DNA of 17,064 bases from Acidobacteriota bacterium (GCA_003225595.1 QIAR01000131.1:1-17064); one strand, 5' to 3'. Positions 5,847 to 12,931 are shown, counted from the first letter of the stretch. The notes: a model not told the origin generated them from the letters alone. Numbers and translations: made by a program.

Positions 5847-7469
5847 ATGAACAAGAATCTAGGTTGGAAGTTAGCACTTATTATCGGTACGCTGCTCTTT
5901 TTCCTGTTTGGGATCGTGGGCGTTCCGAACAACTGGTCAGGCCACGGATTGCTCGCGGCTATCCAGCAGCGGATACACCTCGGCCTCGACCTGAAAGGCG
6001 GAACGCACCTGATTTTGCAGGTTCAGGTGAACGATGCTGTTAAGGTCGATTCGGATAACGCGATTGAGCGTCTGAAGCAAGACCTGCGGACCCATAAGAT
6101 CAACTACACAGAAATCACCCAGCCCGATCCGGCCAACAATCCTGACAAGATCGTGCTCAAAGGCGTGCCGCCGGAGTCCAGTTCCGACCTGCGATCGATC
6201 GTGAGCGAGCGGCTGCCGGAGTATAACCTGGCTTCCGGCGCAGAGAACTCCTGGACCATAAGCATGAAGCCGCAGGCGCTCGCGGAGTTAAAGAACCGTG
6301 CCGTGAGCCAGGCGATCGAGACTATTCGCAACCGGATTGACCAATTGGGCGTGACTGAGCCGGTGATCCAAGAGCACGGACTAGGCCAGTATCAGATCCT
6401 GGTGCAATTGCCTGGTGTGGACGATCCGGCGCGCGTAAAGGAAATCATGCAGTCCACCGCCATGCTGGAAATCCGGCAGGCGCTGGGCGGTCCTTACTCG
6501 AGCGAGCAGCAAGCTCTGCAAGAACACAATGGAGTTCTGCCGCCCGATGCAGTGCTGATGAAAGGCAAGAGCATTGGTGAGCGCGACGCCGAAACGGGCG
6601 GGGAAACCTGGTACTTGATCTCCCGGTCTTCAGCGGTAACTGGACGAGACCTGCGCACCGCGGAGGCGGGCCGGGATGAGAACGGGCAACCGGACGTGCG
6701 GTTCACGCTTACGGGAGAAGGCGGGCGGCGGTTCTACGCGTTTACCTCCGCTCATGTGGGCGAGGATCTGGCCGTGGTGCTCGACAACAAGGTGCAGGAA
6801 AAGGCGGTCATTAAAGAGCCGATTCGTGATACCGGCGTGATCAACGGCCGCTTCACGGAGCAGCAGGCGAAGGATCTGGCCATGATCCTGCGCTCGGGAG
6901 CCCTGCCCGCTGGGATTAAGTACCTGGAAGAGCGTACGGTGGGACCGTCGCTGGGCACGGACTCGATCCGCGCCGGCGTACGCGCGGCAGTGGTGGGCAT
7001 GCTGGCGGTGCTCATTTTCATGCTCGCGTACTATCGCGGGGCGGGCATCAACGCCGACGTGGCGCTGATCTTGAATTTGATCATCCTGCTCGGATTCCTG
7101 GGATTCAGCGGAGCCACCCTGACGCTGCCGGGAATTGCGGGAGTAATTCTGACGGTTGGCATGGGCGTGGACTCGAACGTACTGATTTTTGAGCGTATCC
7201 GCGAGGAGTTGCGCAACGGGAAAACGCCACCATCAGCGGTGGATCAAGGCTTCAGTCATGCCTGGATCACGATCGTGGATACGCACGTTACGACGATTAT
7301 TTCGGCGTTCATTCTATTCATATTCGGCACGGGTCCAGTTCGCGGCTTTGCGGTGACGTTGACTTTTGGTCTCCTCGCCAACCTTTTCACGGCGGTGTTT
7401 GTGTCGAGAGTGATCTTTGATTACGTGCTCAGCAGAAAGCAGAGGGGCGAGGCCCTGAGTATTGGCTAA
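5847..7469 (+). CDS. secD: SecD, proton-driven protein export motor subunit
   Basis: SecD with SecF forms a proton-driven membrane complex that helps pull preproteins out of the SecYEG channel. From ATG 5847 the product is 540 residues. A first helix (LALIIGTLLFFLFGIVGV) precedes the periplasmic P1 domain with LGLDLKGGTHL and IRNRIDQLGVTEPVIQ. After the glycine-rich RTVGPSLGTDSIRAG, five helices follow (about residues 375-530), including VGMGVDSNVLIFERIREE. The aspartate there (about 442) matches the proton-relay aspartate of the family. ATG 5820 is in frame and would add nine residues; MNKNLGWKL fits usual SecD starts better. Neither start has a Shine-Dalgarno, and a 16-bp palindrome abuts ATG 5847. 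secF follows after 127 bp. Confidence 0.95.
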   Translation: MNKNLGWKLALIIGTLLFFLFGIVGVPNNWSGHGLLAAIQQRIHLGLDLKGGTHLILQVQVNDAVKVDSDNAIERLKQDLRTHKINYTEITQPDPANNPDKIVLKGVPPESSSDLRSIVSERLPEYNLASGAENSWTISMKPQALAELKNRAVSQAIETIRNRIDQLGVTEPVIQEHGLGQYQILVQLPGVDDPARVKEIMQSTAMLEIRQALGGPYSSEQQALQEHNGVLPPDAVLMKGKSIGERDAETGGETWYLISRSSAVTGRDLRTAEAGRDENGQPDVRFTLTGEGGRRFYAFTSAHVGEDLAVVLDNKVQEKAVIKEPIRDTGVINGRFTEQQAKDLAMILRSGALPAGIKYLEERTVGPSLGTDSIRAGVRAAVVGMLAVLIFMLAYYRGAGINADVALILNLIILLGFLGFSGATLTLPGIAGVILTVGMGVDSNVLIFERIREELRNGKTPPSAVDQGFSHAWITIVDTHVTTIISAFILFIFGTGPVRGFAVTLTFGLLANLFTAVFVSRVIFDYVLSRKQRGEALSIG

Positions 7470-7477
7470 GCGAGCCC

Positions 7478-7520
7478 GAACCGCAGAGGTCACAAAGGAT
7501 TCGCGAAGGCCGCTGAGAAT
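7478..7520. repeat. Degenerate about 10-bp periodic repeat, copy 2 (secD-secF gap)
   Basis: Starts CGAACCGCAGAGGTCACAAA and aligns with 5692-5735. It runs straight into the ACAGCC hairpin module at 7522, so two repeat families are placed end to end in this gap. Confidence 0.7.
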
Positions 7521-7541
7521 GGACAGCCGGGGTTGGCTGTC
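7521..7541. repeat. ACAGCCG hairpin module, copy in the secD-secF gap
   Basis: GACAGCC (7522-7528), loop GGGGTT, GGCTGTC (7535-7541) is a perfect 7-bp stem. GGACAGCCGGGG is identical over 12 bases to 219-230 inside mnmG, which supports a dispersed element. Confidence 0.7.
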
Positions 7542-7596
7542 ACTCGTGGCAGAAATGACCGTTATCAGTTAATAATCATAAGGGGCTGAAAGCAGC

Positions 7597-8805
7597 GTGG
7601 AATTTTTTCGAAACCCAAACATAGATTTTCTTGGGAAAAAGTGGTATTTTCTCGCCTTTTCGTTGGTGTTCAGCGTGGCGGGTGTACTTTCCATGCTGTT
7701 CTGGCGTGGGATCCCATTGGGCGTAGACTTTAGAGGGGGCACGCTGGTCTATGTGAAATTTTCGCATCCGCCGGACGATAATGCAGTTCGCGCGGCGATG
7801 GACCGCGCCGGATTACATAATGCCCGCATCCAGCGCTATGGACCAGCTGCTAACAATGAAGTGCTGATCGATTTGGCCTTGCAGGAAACGAGCGAGCAGG
7901 CGCTCGATCAGGGCAAGACGAAGATCATTAACGCGCTCGAGAGCAATGCCCCTCCCGGCAAGCAGGACCTGAATAACGCGAGCTCTTTGACAATTACCAA
8001 TTACCTGCTGGAGAAGGATCCGCAGCATCTGGGCACGGACGCCAACCAGCGCTATACGGCTGAGGCCCAAGCCGTGGTCAGTTATCGTGACAAGACCAAA
8101 GGCGGCGTTCTGGGATCGTTTGACGAATTGAAAGGTGCAGTGGATCCGGCGGTGGTCGCGTCGCTGCGAGAGGGGTTTTTCCTCTCCGACTTCGGCGTGC
8201 GAAACGTGGAGATCGTTGGCCCTCAGGTTGGAAAGCAGTTGCAGACGCAGGCCGAATTGGCCGTCCTCTACTCGCTAGCCGGAATGTTGGTTTACCTGTG
8301 GTTCCGGTTCGAGTGGATCTACGGTGTTGCTGCCGTTATTACGGTCTTTCACGACACACTGATCACCGTGGGGGTGTTCTCGCTGAGTAACAAGCCGATC
8401 TCGCTGACGGTGATCGCGGCGATTCTGACGCTGGTCGGGTACTCGAACAACGACACCATTGTCGTCTTCGACCGTATCCGAGAAAACATCAAACTGCTAC
8501 GGCGGGAGCGGCTGGCTGATATCGTCAACCGGAGTATTAACCAGACACTAAGCCGAACCATTCTTACGGCAGGGTTGACGTTCCTGACAGTTTTAGCCCT
8601 GTATCTTTTTGGCGGCGAAGTGCTGCATGGGTTCTCCTTCGCACTCGTAATTGGCATCTTAATCGGAACTTATTCTTCGATTGCGATCGCGGCCCCGATT
8701 CTGGTGGCTTACCAGGACTGGCGGCAGGGCCAAGGCAAGAAACCGACAGCTATGCCAGTGGAACCGGCAAAGCGGGAGCGGGTAAAGGCGAAGGCGAAAG
8801 TCTGA
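7597..8805 (+). CDS. secF: SecF, proton-driven protein export motor subunit
   Basis: Partner of SecD in the export motor; 402 residues, longer than many SecF proteins (about 300-320) because of an expanded periplasmic region (about 45-215) and a basic C-terminal tail. The N-terminus has FLGKKWYFLAFSLVFSVAGV (helix 1) and IPLGVDFRGGTLVYVKF. Helices 2-6 (about 225-380) carry FEWIYGVAAVITVFHDTLIT and the signature GYSNNDTIVVFDRIREN. The start is GTG 7597 with AAGGGG (7580-7585) upstream. The last residues (KRERVKAKAKV) are lysine/arginine-rich and cytoplasmic. It is the last sec gene; a strong imperfect hairpin follows at 8827. Confidence 0.95.
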   Translation: MEFFRNPNIDFLGKKWYFLAFSLVFSVAGVLSMLFWRGIPLGVDFRGGTLVYVKFSHPPDDNAVRAAMDRAGLHNARIQRYGPAANNEVLIDLALQETSEQALDQGKTKIINALESNAPPGKQDLNNASSLTITNYLLEKDPQHLGTDANQRYTAEAQAVVSYRDKTKGGVLGSFDELKGAVDPAVVASLREGFFLSDFGVRNVEIVGPQVGKQLQTQAELAVLYSLAGMLVYLWFRFEWIYGVAAVITVFHDTLITVGVFSLSNKPISLTVIAAILTLVGYSNNDTIVVFDRIRENIKLLRRERLADIVNRSINQTLSRTILTAGLTFLTVLALYLFGGEVLHGFSFALVIGILIGTYSSIAIAAPILVAYQDWRQGQGKKPTAMPVEPAKRERVKAKAKV

Positions 8806-8826
8806 GAGTAGCCAACTGCAGTCGCC

Positions 8827-8868
8827 CGGCACCTCTGGGCGGTTTCCGACGATATCGGGCCGGTGCCG
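8827..8868 (+). terminator. Large imperfect hairpin after secF
   Basis: A continuous 14-base 3' arm (8855-8868) pairs with three 5' segments: CGGCACC (8827-8833), GGC (8838-8840) and CCGA (8846-8849), leaving two bulges and a CGATA loop. No T run follows, so it is not a classical intrinsic terminator. It may stabilise the 3' end of the sec mRNA, mark the end of the operon, or be another repeat. Confidence 0.45.
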
Positions 8869-9021
8869 AATGTAACTCGGTGCATTTACATGAACTTAAG
8901 CGGAGGAACGCAACCCCGTACTGTGAGTTGGACTTAGGCATTGCGAATTGTGAAAGCTGGGAGCATGGAACGGGCGGTCGGTGTCTAAAGGTAGGAAGGG
9001 TCTGTTTTAGGGAGAAACTTT

Positions 9022-9570
9022 ATGTTCGAAGATAGCCTAATCGAATCGGGCGGCAGGCTGAAGACCAAGCGAGGGGCGACAACGGCTGTGTCCTTCATTT
9101 TCCAGGTGATCTTGATCGGTCTTCTGGTTCTCGTCCCCCTGATCTTCACCGAAGCGCTGCCCAAACAGCAGTTGATGACGTTCCTGGTGGCGCCGCCACC
9201 GCCACCGCCACCGCCACCGCCACCGGCAGCCGTGCCGATCAAAACGGTGAAGGTGGTTCAAACCGACATAATAAACGGGCAGTTGCGTACCCCCACGAAG
9301 ATTCCAGAAAAAGTACAGATGGTTAAGGAAGAGGAGGCACCACCACCAGCAATGACTGCGGGTGTAGTGGGTGGTGTGCCCGGCGGCGTGCCCGGCGGCC
9401 AGATGGGGGGTGTGATTGGCGGCATCATCAGCTCGACCCCGGTAGCGGTACCAAAAGCGGCCACGCCACAGCGTGTCCGGGTATCTCAAGGCGTGTCCCA
9501 GGGTCTTCTGATCAGGAAGGTTCAGCCCGCCTATCCTCCCCTAGCACGACAAGCACGCATCCAAGGATAA
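9022..9570 (+). CDS. tonB: TonB energy transducer, N-terminal part, cut by an in-frame TAA
   Basis: TonB carries energy from the inner-membrane ExbBD motor to outer-membrane receptors. This 182-residue piece has a short cytoplasmic start (MFEDSLIESGGRLKTKRG, the form seen in acidobacterial TonB proteins), a membrane anchor (about 22-42, AVSFIFQVILIGLLVLVPLIF), eleven prolines (58-68), a glycine-rich spacer (GGVPGGVPGGQMGG) and the beginning of the C-terminal domain (KVQPAYPPLARQARIQG). TAA at 9568-9570 then interrupts. The same frame continues at 9571 with the missing rest of the domain, so a full protein would be 246 codons (9022-9762). A clean substitution or a sequencing error fits better than a natural end, since the fragment lacks the receptor-binding strands. 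exbB follows 281 bp after the full reading frame. Confidence 0.85.
   Translation: MFEDSLIESGGRLKTKRGATTAVSFIFQVILIGLLVLVPLIFTEALPKQQLMTFLVAPPPPPPPPPPPAAVPIKTVKVVQTDIINGQLRTPTKIPEKVQMVKEEEAPPPAMTAGVVGGVPGGVPGGQMGGVIGGIISSTPVAVPKAATPQRVRVSQGVSQGLLIRKVQPAYPPLARQARIQG
9193..9225. repeat. CCGCCA microsatellite coding polyproline in TonB
   Basis: Five CCGCCA hexamers plus CCG code eleven consecutive prolines. Gain or loss of hexamers would change the length of the periplasmic spacer by two prolines without breaking the frame. Confidence 0.85.
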
Positions 9571-9762
9571 GTGGTGTTGCAGGCCGAGATCAGCAAGGAT
9601 GGCAGCATCGAAAACCTACGGCTCATCAGTGGGCATCCGATGCTGGCACCGGCTGCCATTGAAGCGGTGAAGCAGTGGCGGTACAAGCCGTACCTGTTGA
9701 ACGGTGAACCAGTCGCTGTGGAGACCACTGTGCAAGTTAACTTCACCCTGGCGGGCGGCTAG
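9571..9762 (+). CDS. TonB C-terminal domain fragment
   Basis: The 63-residue continuation of tonB in the same frame: VVLQAEISKDGSIENLRLISGHPML, then IEAVKQWRYKPYLLNGEPVAVETTVQVNF, the typical second half of the TonB C-terminal domain that contacts receptor TonB boxes. It starts directly after the TAA. Two GTG codons (9571, 9574) and an AAGGA (9563-9567) just before would allow re-initiation. The separated piece would lack a signal peptide or membrane anchor and should not reach the periplasm, so it is probably a dead remnant unless the stop is read through or is an error. Confidence 0.7.
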   Translation: MVLQAEISKDGSIENLRLISGHPMLAPAAIEAVKQWRYKPYLLNGEPVAVETTVQVNFTLAGG

Positions 9763-9973
9763 ATCAAGAGAGGAAGCAGTTCGCAGGATGCGGACCTCTG
9801 CAATCTACGAACCGCGACCCTGCAAGCTGACTCCGTTGTTGGCGGCTGCCCTCTCCTTTCCGCCTTCGTTGAGGTGGGGTGGGAGCAGCGTCAAAGTGCA
9901 GGTCAGAGTGGAGGGCGAGCCCGAGCTGCTCAGCGCGTCCAGTACTTTAGGAAGATTGGGATACCAGGCGGCG

Positions 9974-9997
9974 AGAGTTTCAAAACGAAGAGTTTCA
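9974..9997. repeat. Direct repeat AGAGTTTCA upstream of exbB
   Basis: AGAGTTTCA occurs at 9974-9982 and 9989-9997, starting 15 bp apart and ending 46 bp before the exbB ATG. It could be an operator or chance. Apart from it and the Shine-Dalgarno, I see nothing clear in the 281 bp between tonB and exbB. Confidence 0.3.
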
Positions 9998-10043
9998 CGG
10001 CGACAGATCAGCACTAACAACAAGTAGGAGGAAAAAGCAACTT

Positions 10044-10796
10044 ATGTTTGCAACCTTAGCAACACTAACCCTGACCAATATGTCCACCATGACTGCCTGG
10101 ATCTTCCAGGAGCCGGTGGCGTGGGACCCGCTTTCGCTATGGCATCAGATGGGATACGTGGCGAAAGGCGTGGTCGTCATTCTGTTCGTCATGTCCGGTT
10201 GGTCAATCGGTGTGATGATTGATCGCTGGATGGCATTCAACGCGGCGAGAAAGCAGTCGCGGACGTTCGCCCCGGCCGTGGCTGGAGCATTGCGCGACGG
10301 CAAGATCGACGAGGCCATCAAGGTGGCTGAACGCAACAAGAAGAGCCACCTGGCTAAGGTGGTTACGGCCGGTCTGATGGAGTTCAAAGCCCATCAGGAC
10401 AGCCCTGGCGACATCCCCGGCGAGACTATTGAAGCCTCGAAACGCGCTCTAGAGCGCACGGAAGCTATCGTCCATGCCGAGTTGAAGCGTGGACTCGGTG
10501 GCTTGGCAACCATCGGCTCGACTGCTCCGTTCGTCGGACTGTTCGGAACCGTGATGGGCATTCTGAACGCATTTAAGGGCATTTCCGAGCAGAAGGCCAC
10601 CGGTTTAGGCGCGGTGGCCGGCGGTATCGCGGAAGCGCTGGTGACTACCGCCATCGGACTATTGGTGGCAATTCCGGCCGTGATGATGTTCAATTACCTG
10701 ACCGGTCGCGTGGAAGCGTTCGACGTTGAGATGGACAACTCGTCCAGTGAATTGGTCGACTACTTTCTAAAGCGGCGGGGAATGCGCCGGTCCTAA
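10044..10796 (+). CDS. exbB: ExbB/TolQ/MotA-family proton channel protein
   Basis: A 250-residue ExbB, which assembles as a pentamer around an ExbD dimer and uses the proton gradient to drive TonB. Helix 1 is at about 40-60 (AKGVVVILFVMSGWSIGVMID). A cytoplasmic domain follows (62-150). Then come LATIGSTAPFVGLFGTVMGILNAF (154-177) and GIAEALVTTAIGLLVAIPAVMMFNYL (194-219), the conserved MotA/TolQ/ExbB core with the pore threonine region. AGGAGG at 10026-10031 precedes ATG 10044; in-frame ATGs at codons 13 and 16 are less well placed. It leads an exbB-exbD-exbD-TPR run. TolQ is a less likely reading, given TonB upstream. Confidence 0.92.
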   Translation: MFATLATLTLTNMSTMTAWIFQEPVAWDPLSLWHQMGYVAKGVVVILFVMSGWSIGVMIDRWMAFNAARKQSRTFAPAVAGALRDGKIDEAIKVAERNKKSHLAKVVTAGLMEFKAHQDSPGDIPGETIEASKRALERTEAIVHAELKRGLGGLATIGSTAPFVGLFGTVMGILNAFKGISEQKATGLGAVAGGIAEALVTTAIGLLVAIPAVMMFNYLTGRVEAFDVEMDNSSSELVDYFLKRRGMRRS

Positions 10797-10833
10797 ACCT
10801 GGAAGGGGTAGGCTCGTACTTGAGTTGCGGCGC

Positions 10834-10857
10834 GGCGCGGGGAAAAGCCCTGGCGCC
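10834..10857 (+). promoter_or_regulatory. Hairpin between exbB and the first exbD
   Basis: GGCGC-GGGG, loop AAAAG, CCCT-G-GCGCC forms a nine-pair stem with one bulge. No T run follows. In a polycistronic message it could set the exbB:exbD ratio by mRNA processing or partial termination, as ExbB must outnumber ExbD; this is inference. Confidence 0.4.
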
Positions 10858-10921
10858 GGGAACCTGATCGGGACGAGACCAATCCTGCAGGTGAAACAGC
10901 AGGGTCGCAGGAGAACAACCT

Positions 10922-11398
10922 ATGGCATTAGCAAAGAGAGATGAGGGATCCAAGGTCACCTCCGACATCAACGTCACCCCCATGGTGGATGTGATGCTGG
11001 TGCTGCTGATCATCTTCATGGTGATCACGCCCATGCTGCAGAAGGGCGTGAGCGTGGACCTGGCAAAAGTAAATAACCCGGCGCAGATGCCGGACGCGGA
11101 CAAGGAAGACGCCCTGATAGTGGCCATCATGCGGGACGGGAAAGTCTTCTTCGGCAACGACCAGATTGCCCCCGATCAACTGACATCGAAGGTCAAGGAC
11201 CGCCTGGCGAACCGCACAGACAAGCGCGTGTTCATCCGGGCTGACGCCCGGGCCAAATATGGATCAGTGGTCGACGTTGTTGACAATGTCCGCGCCGCCG
11301 GCGTAGACGATTTGGGCCTGCTCACCGAGCAGAGGAAGCAGAACGCTCCAAGTGCCCCGCCCGCGGCGACAGGAACCGCGCCGAGCGGCGGGCAATAA
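10922..11398 (+). CDS. exbD: ExbD/TolR-family protein, first copy
   Basis: A 158-residue single-pass protein: short cytoplasmic start, a membrane helix (PMVDVMLVLLIIFMVITPML, 20-39) with the essential proton-carrying aspartate D23, then a periplasmic domain ending in VDVVDNVRAAGVDDLGLLTEQ and a low-complexity alanine/proline tail. The motif DINVTPMVDV is diagnostic. AGGAGA (10909-10914) is at good spacing from ATG 10922. It lies 125 bp after exbB and 15 bp before a second exbD. The two copies differ clearly in their periplasmic parts, so they may form a heterodimer or serve different partners. Confidence 0.92.
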   Translation: MALAKRDEGSKVTSDINVTPMVDVMLVLLIIFMVITPMLQKGVSVDLAKVNNPAQMPDADKEDALIVAIMRDGKVFFGNDQIAPDQLTSKVKDRLANRTDKRVFIRADARAKYGSVVDVVDNVRAAGVDDLGLLTEQRKQNAPSAPPAATGTAPSGGQ

Positions 11399-11413
11399 TA
11401 GAGGAGATCGATT

Positions 11414-11854
11414 ATGTCAATGGCAGTCGGCCCGGGCGGGGGTCAAAACGCTAATATCAACGTCACACCGCTCATCGATGTACTCTTGGTGCTGCTTATC
11501 ATCTTCATGGTTATTACACCACTCACGCCGAAAGGCTTGGATGCGTTAGTGCCGCAGCCACCACCGCCAAACCAGCCCAAGACCAACACACCGGACCGCA
11601 CCATCGTGGTACAGCTCATAGACCGAGGAGCAGGTCAGGAACCAGGCCTCAAGATCAACCAGGAAGACGCGACCTGGGACAATCTTGAGGGACGGCTGAC
11701 CGACATTTTCAAGATGCGCGCGGAGAAAGTCATGTTCGTAAAGGGGGACAGCAATGTTCCGTTTGCGGACGTGGCCAATGTGATTGACATTGCGCATGCC
11801 GCGGGTGTAGACAAGGTCGGTCTTATCACGGCAAAGATCGAGGCGGGTGGATAG
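11414..11854 (+). CDS. exbD: ExbD/TolR-family protein, second copy
   Basis: A 146-residue ExbD with NINVTPLIDVLLVLLIIFMVI (about 14-34) and the conserved aspartate D22. A proline-rich linker (PQPPPPNQPKTNTPD) connects to the periplasmic domain, which ends FADVANVIDIAHAAGVDKVGLITAKIEAGG. GAGGAG (11401-11406) precedes ATG 11414. The proline linker and a shorter tail distinguish it from the first copy. Tandem exbD genes behind one exbB are frequent in Acidobacteriota and Myxococcota, from memory. Confidence 0.92.
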   Translation: MSMAVGPGGGQNANINVTPLIDVLLVLLIIFMVITPLTPKGLDALVPQPPPPNQPKTNTPDRTIVVQLIDRGAGQEPGLKINQEDATWDNLEGRLTDIFKMRAEKVMFVKGDSNVPFADVANVIDIAHAAGVDKVGLITAKIEAGG

Positions 11855-11932
11855 GCTGAAGACATAGGCCGGAGACCGGGAAGCGCGGGTGAAGAACGTG
11901 CCTCCTCACCGTTCGAATTAATCCCGAACAAG

Positions 11933-11951
11933 AGCCGAGCTTGACTCGGCT
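11933..11951. repeat. GCCGAG hairpin module, copy after the second exbD
   Basis: AGCCGAG (11933-11939), loop CTTGA, CTCGGCT (11945-11951), followed by GGGACGGGGG. It matches the first hairpin of the mnmG insert (AGCCGAGCTT then CTCGGC) with small differences in the loop. It lies in the 171-bp gap before the TPR gene and has no T run. Confidence 0.65.
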
Positions 11952-12025
11952 GGGACGGGGGAGAGCCCGTTCACAAAAAGGGGGAAAGATCCTGAGAATT
12001 TCTGGCAAGGGGGACTTATAACGCA

Positions 12026-12838
12026 ATGAACAAAATCGCAAGAGCCACGGCACTTGTGGCGGTTGCACTGACGCTATTTTCCGCTGCGGGCTGCAATAAG
12101 CTGAGGGCGCGTGACCATCTCAACAAGGGCGTGCAGTCGTACAAGAATGCCAAATACGAAGAGGCCATCGCCCACTTCCAGCGGGCGGTGTCGCTTGACC
12201 CGGGACTACTGAACGCGCGCCTGTACCTGGCCACGGCCTTCGCCCAGCAGTACATTCCCGGCGCCGACACTGAAGACAACAACCGCATGGCGCAGCAGGC
12301 AATTGATCAGTACAAGGAGGTTCTGGAGAGGGATCACAAGAACATCAACAGTGTCAAAGGCATTGCATACCTGTATCTGCAGATGAAGAAGTTCGACGAG
12401 GCCAAGCAGTTTTACCGCAAGGCGACAGAACTCGATCCTAACGATCCGGAGCCGTACTACTCGGTGGCGGTCATAGACTGGACTCAGAGTTACCAGCCAC
12501 GTATGGAAGAACGCGCCAAGCTTGGCTTGAAGCCGGAAGAGCCGTTGAAAGATAAGAAGGTCTGCGCGAGTTTGAAACAGAGGAACTCTCCGTACATTCA
12601 GGATGGCATCGACGACCTGAACAAAGCGTTACAATTGCGGCCGGACTATGATGATGCCATGGCGTACATGAACCTGCTGTATCGAGAGAAGGCGGACTTG
12701 GAGTGCGATAATCCGGCCGCTCGCGCAGCAGACCTGAAGACTGCTGATGAGTGGGTGGATAAAACCATGGCCACTAAGAAGGCGAGAGCAGAGAAGCAAC
12801 CCGGGGCTCAAGGCATCACGATGCAACCCAATCAGTAG
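12026..12838 (+). CDS. TPR-repeat lipoprotein
   Basis: A 270-residue protein with a lipoprotein signal: basic start, hydrophobic ALVAVALTLFSAAG and C23 (AAGC, a slightly weak lipobox). TPR units are visible at about 29-62 (YEEAIAHFQRAVSLDPGLLNARLYLATAF), 90-155 (AIDQYKEVLERD; FDEAKQFYRKATELDPNDPEPYYSVAV) and 193-225 (GIDDLNKALQLRPDYDDAMAYMNLLY). TPR proteins bind other proteins. Its place directly after exbB-exbD-exbD suggests it docks to or regulates the TonB system at the membrane or periplasm, but this is inference. AAGGGGGA (12007-12014) is upstream of ATG 12026. The middle (155-185) is lysine-rich and not TPR-like. Confidence 0.85.
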   Translation: MNKIARATALVAVALTLFSAAGCNKLRARDHLNKGVQSYKNAKYEEAIAHFQRAVSLDPGLLNARLYLATAFAQQYIPGADTEDNNRMAQQAIDQYKEVLERDHKNINSVKGIAYLYLQMKKFDEAKQFYRKATELDPNDPEPYYSVAVIDWTQSYQPRMEERAKLGLKPEEPLKDKKVCASLKQRNSPYIQDGIDDLNKALQLRPDYDDAMAYMNLLYREKADLECDNPAARAADLKTADEWVDKTMATKKARAEKQPGAQGITMQPNQ

Positions 12839-12840
12839 AA

Positions 12841-12854
12841 TTCTCGCTTCTCAG
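12841..12854. repeat. Two-copy heptamer after the TPR gene
   Basis: TTCTCGC and TTCTCAG, preceded by GAA. The stretch GAATTCTCGCTTCTCAG (12838-12854) matches 165-181 inside mnmG with one difference, making it a shared repeat rather than a chance heptamer. Confidence 0.65.
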
Positions 12855-12911
12855 ACCTGAAGGCTGGTTCCGTGACTGCGGAGGAAGTTCTTTCTTGGTT
12901 GGTCGGTGGAA

Positions 12912-12931
12912 GAATGCTGCAGTTGGCATTC
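12912..12931. terminator. Small hairpin between convergent genes
   Basis: GAATGC (12912-12917), eight-base loop, GCATTC (12926-12931) lies midway between the stops of the TPR gene and the minus-strand glycosyltransferase. Position suggests a two-way terminator, but there is no T run on either side. Confidence 0.3.

Noticed and set aside
9037..9489. Minus-strand frame with a WRWRWR stretch
   Set aside because: The WR repeat is simply the antisense of the CCGCCA proline codons of tonB.
9704..10027. 107-codon plus-strand frame over the tonB end and the gap before exbB
   Set aside because: It overlaps the TonB C-terminal frame, has no motif or ribosome-binding site and looks like random translation.
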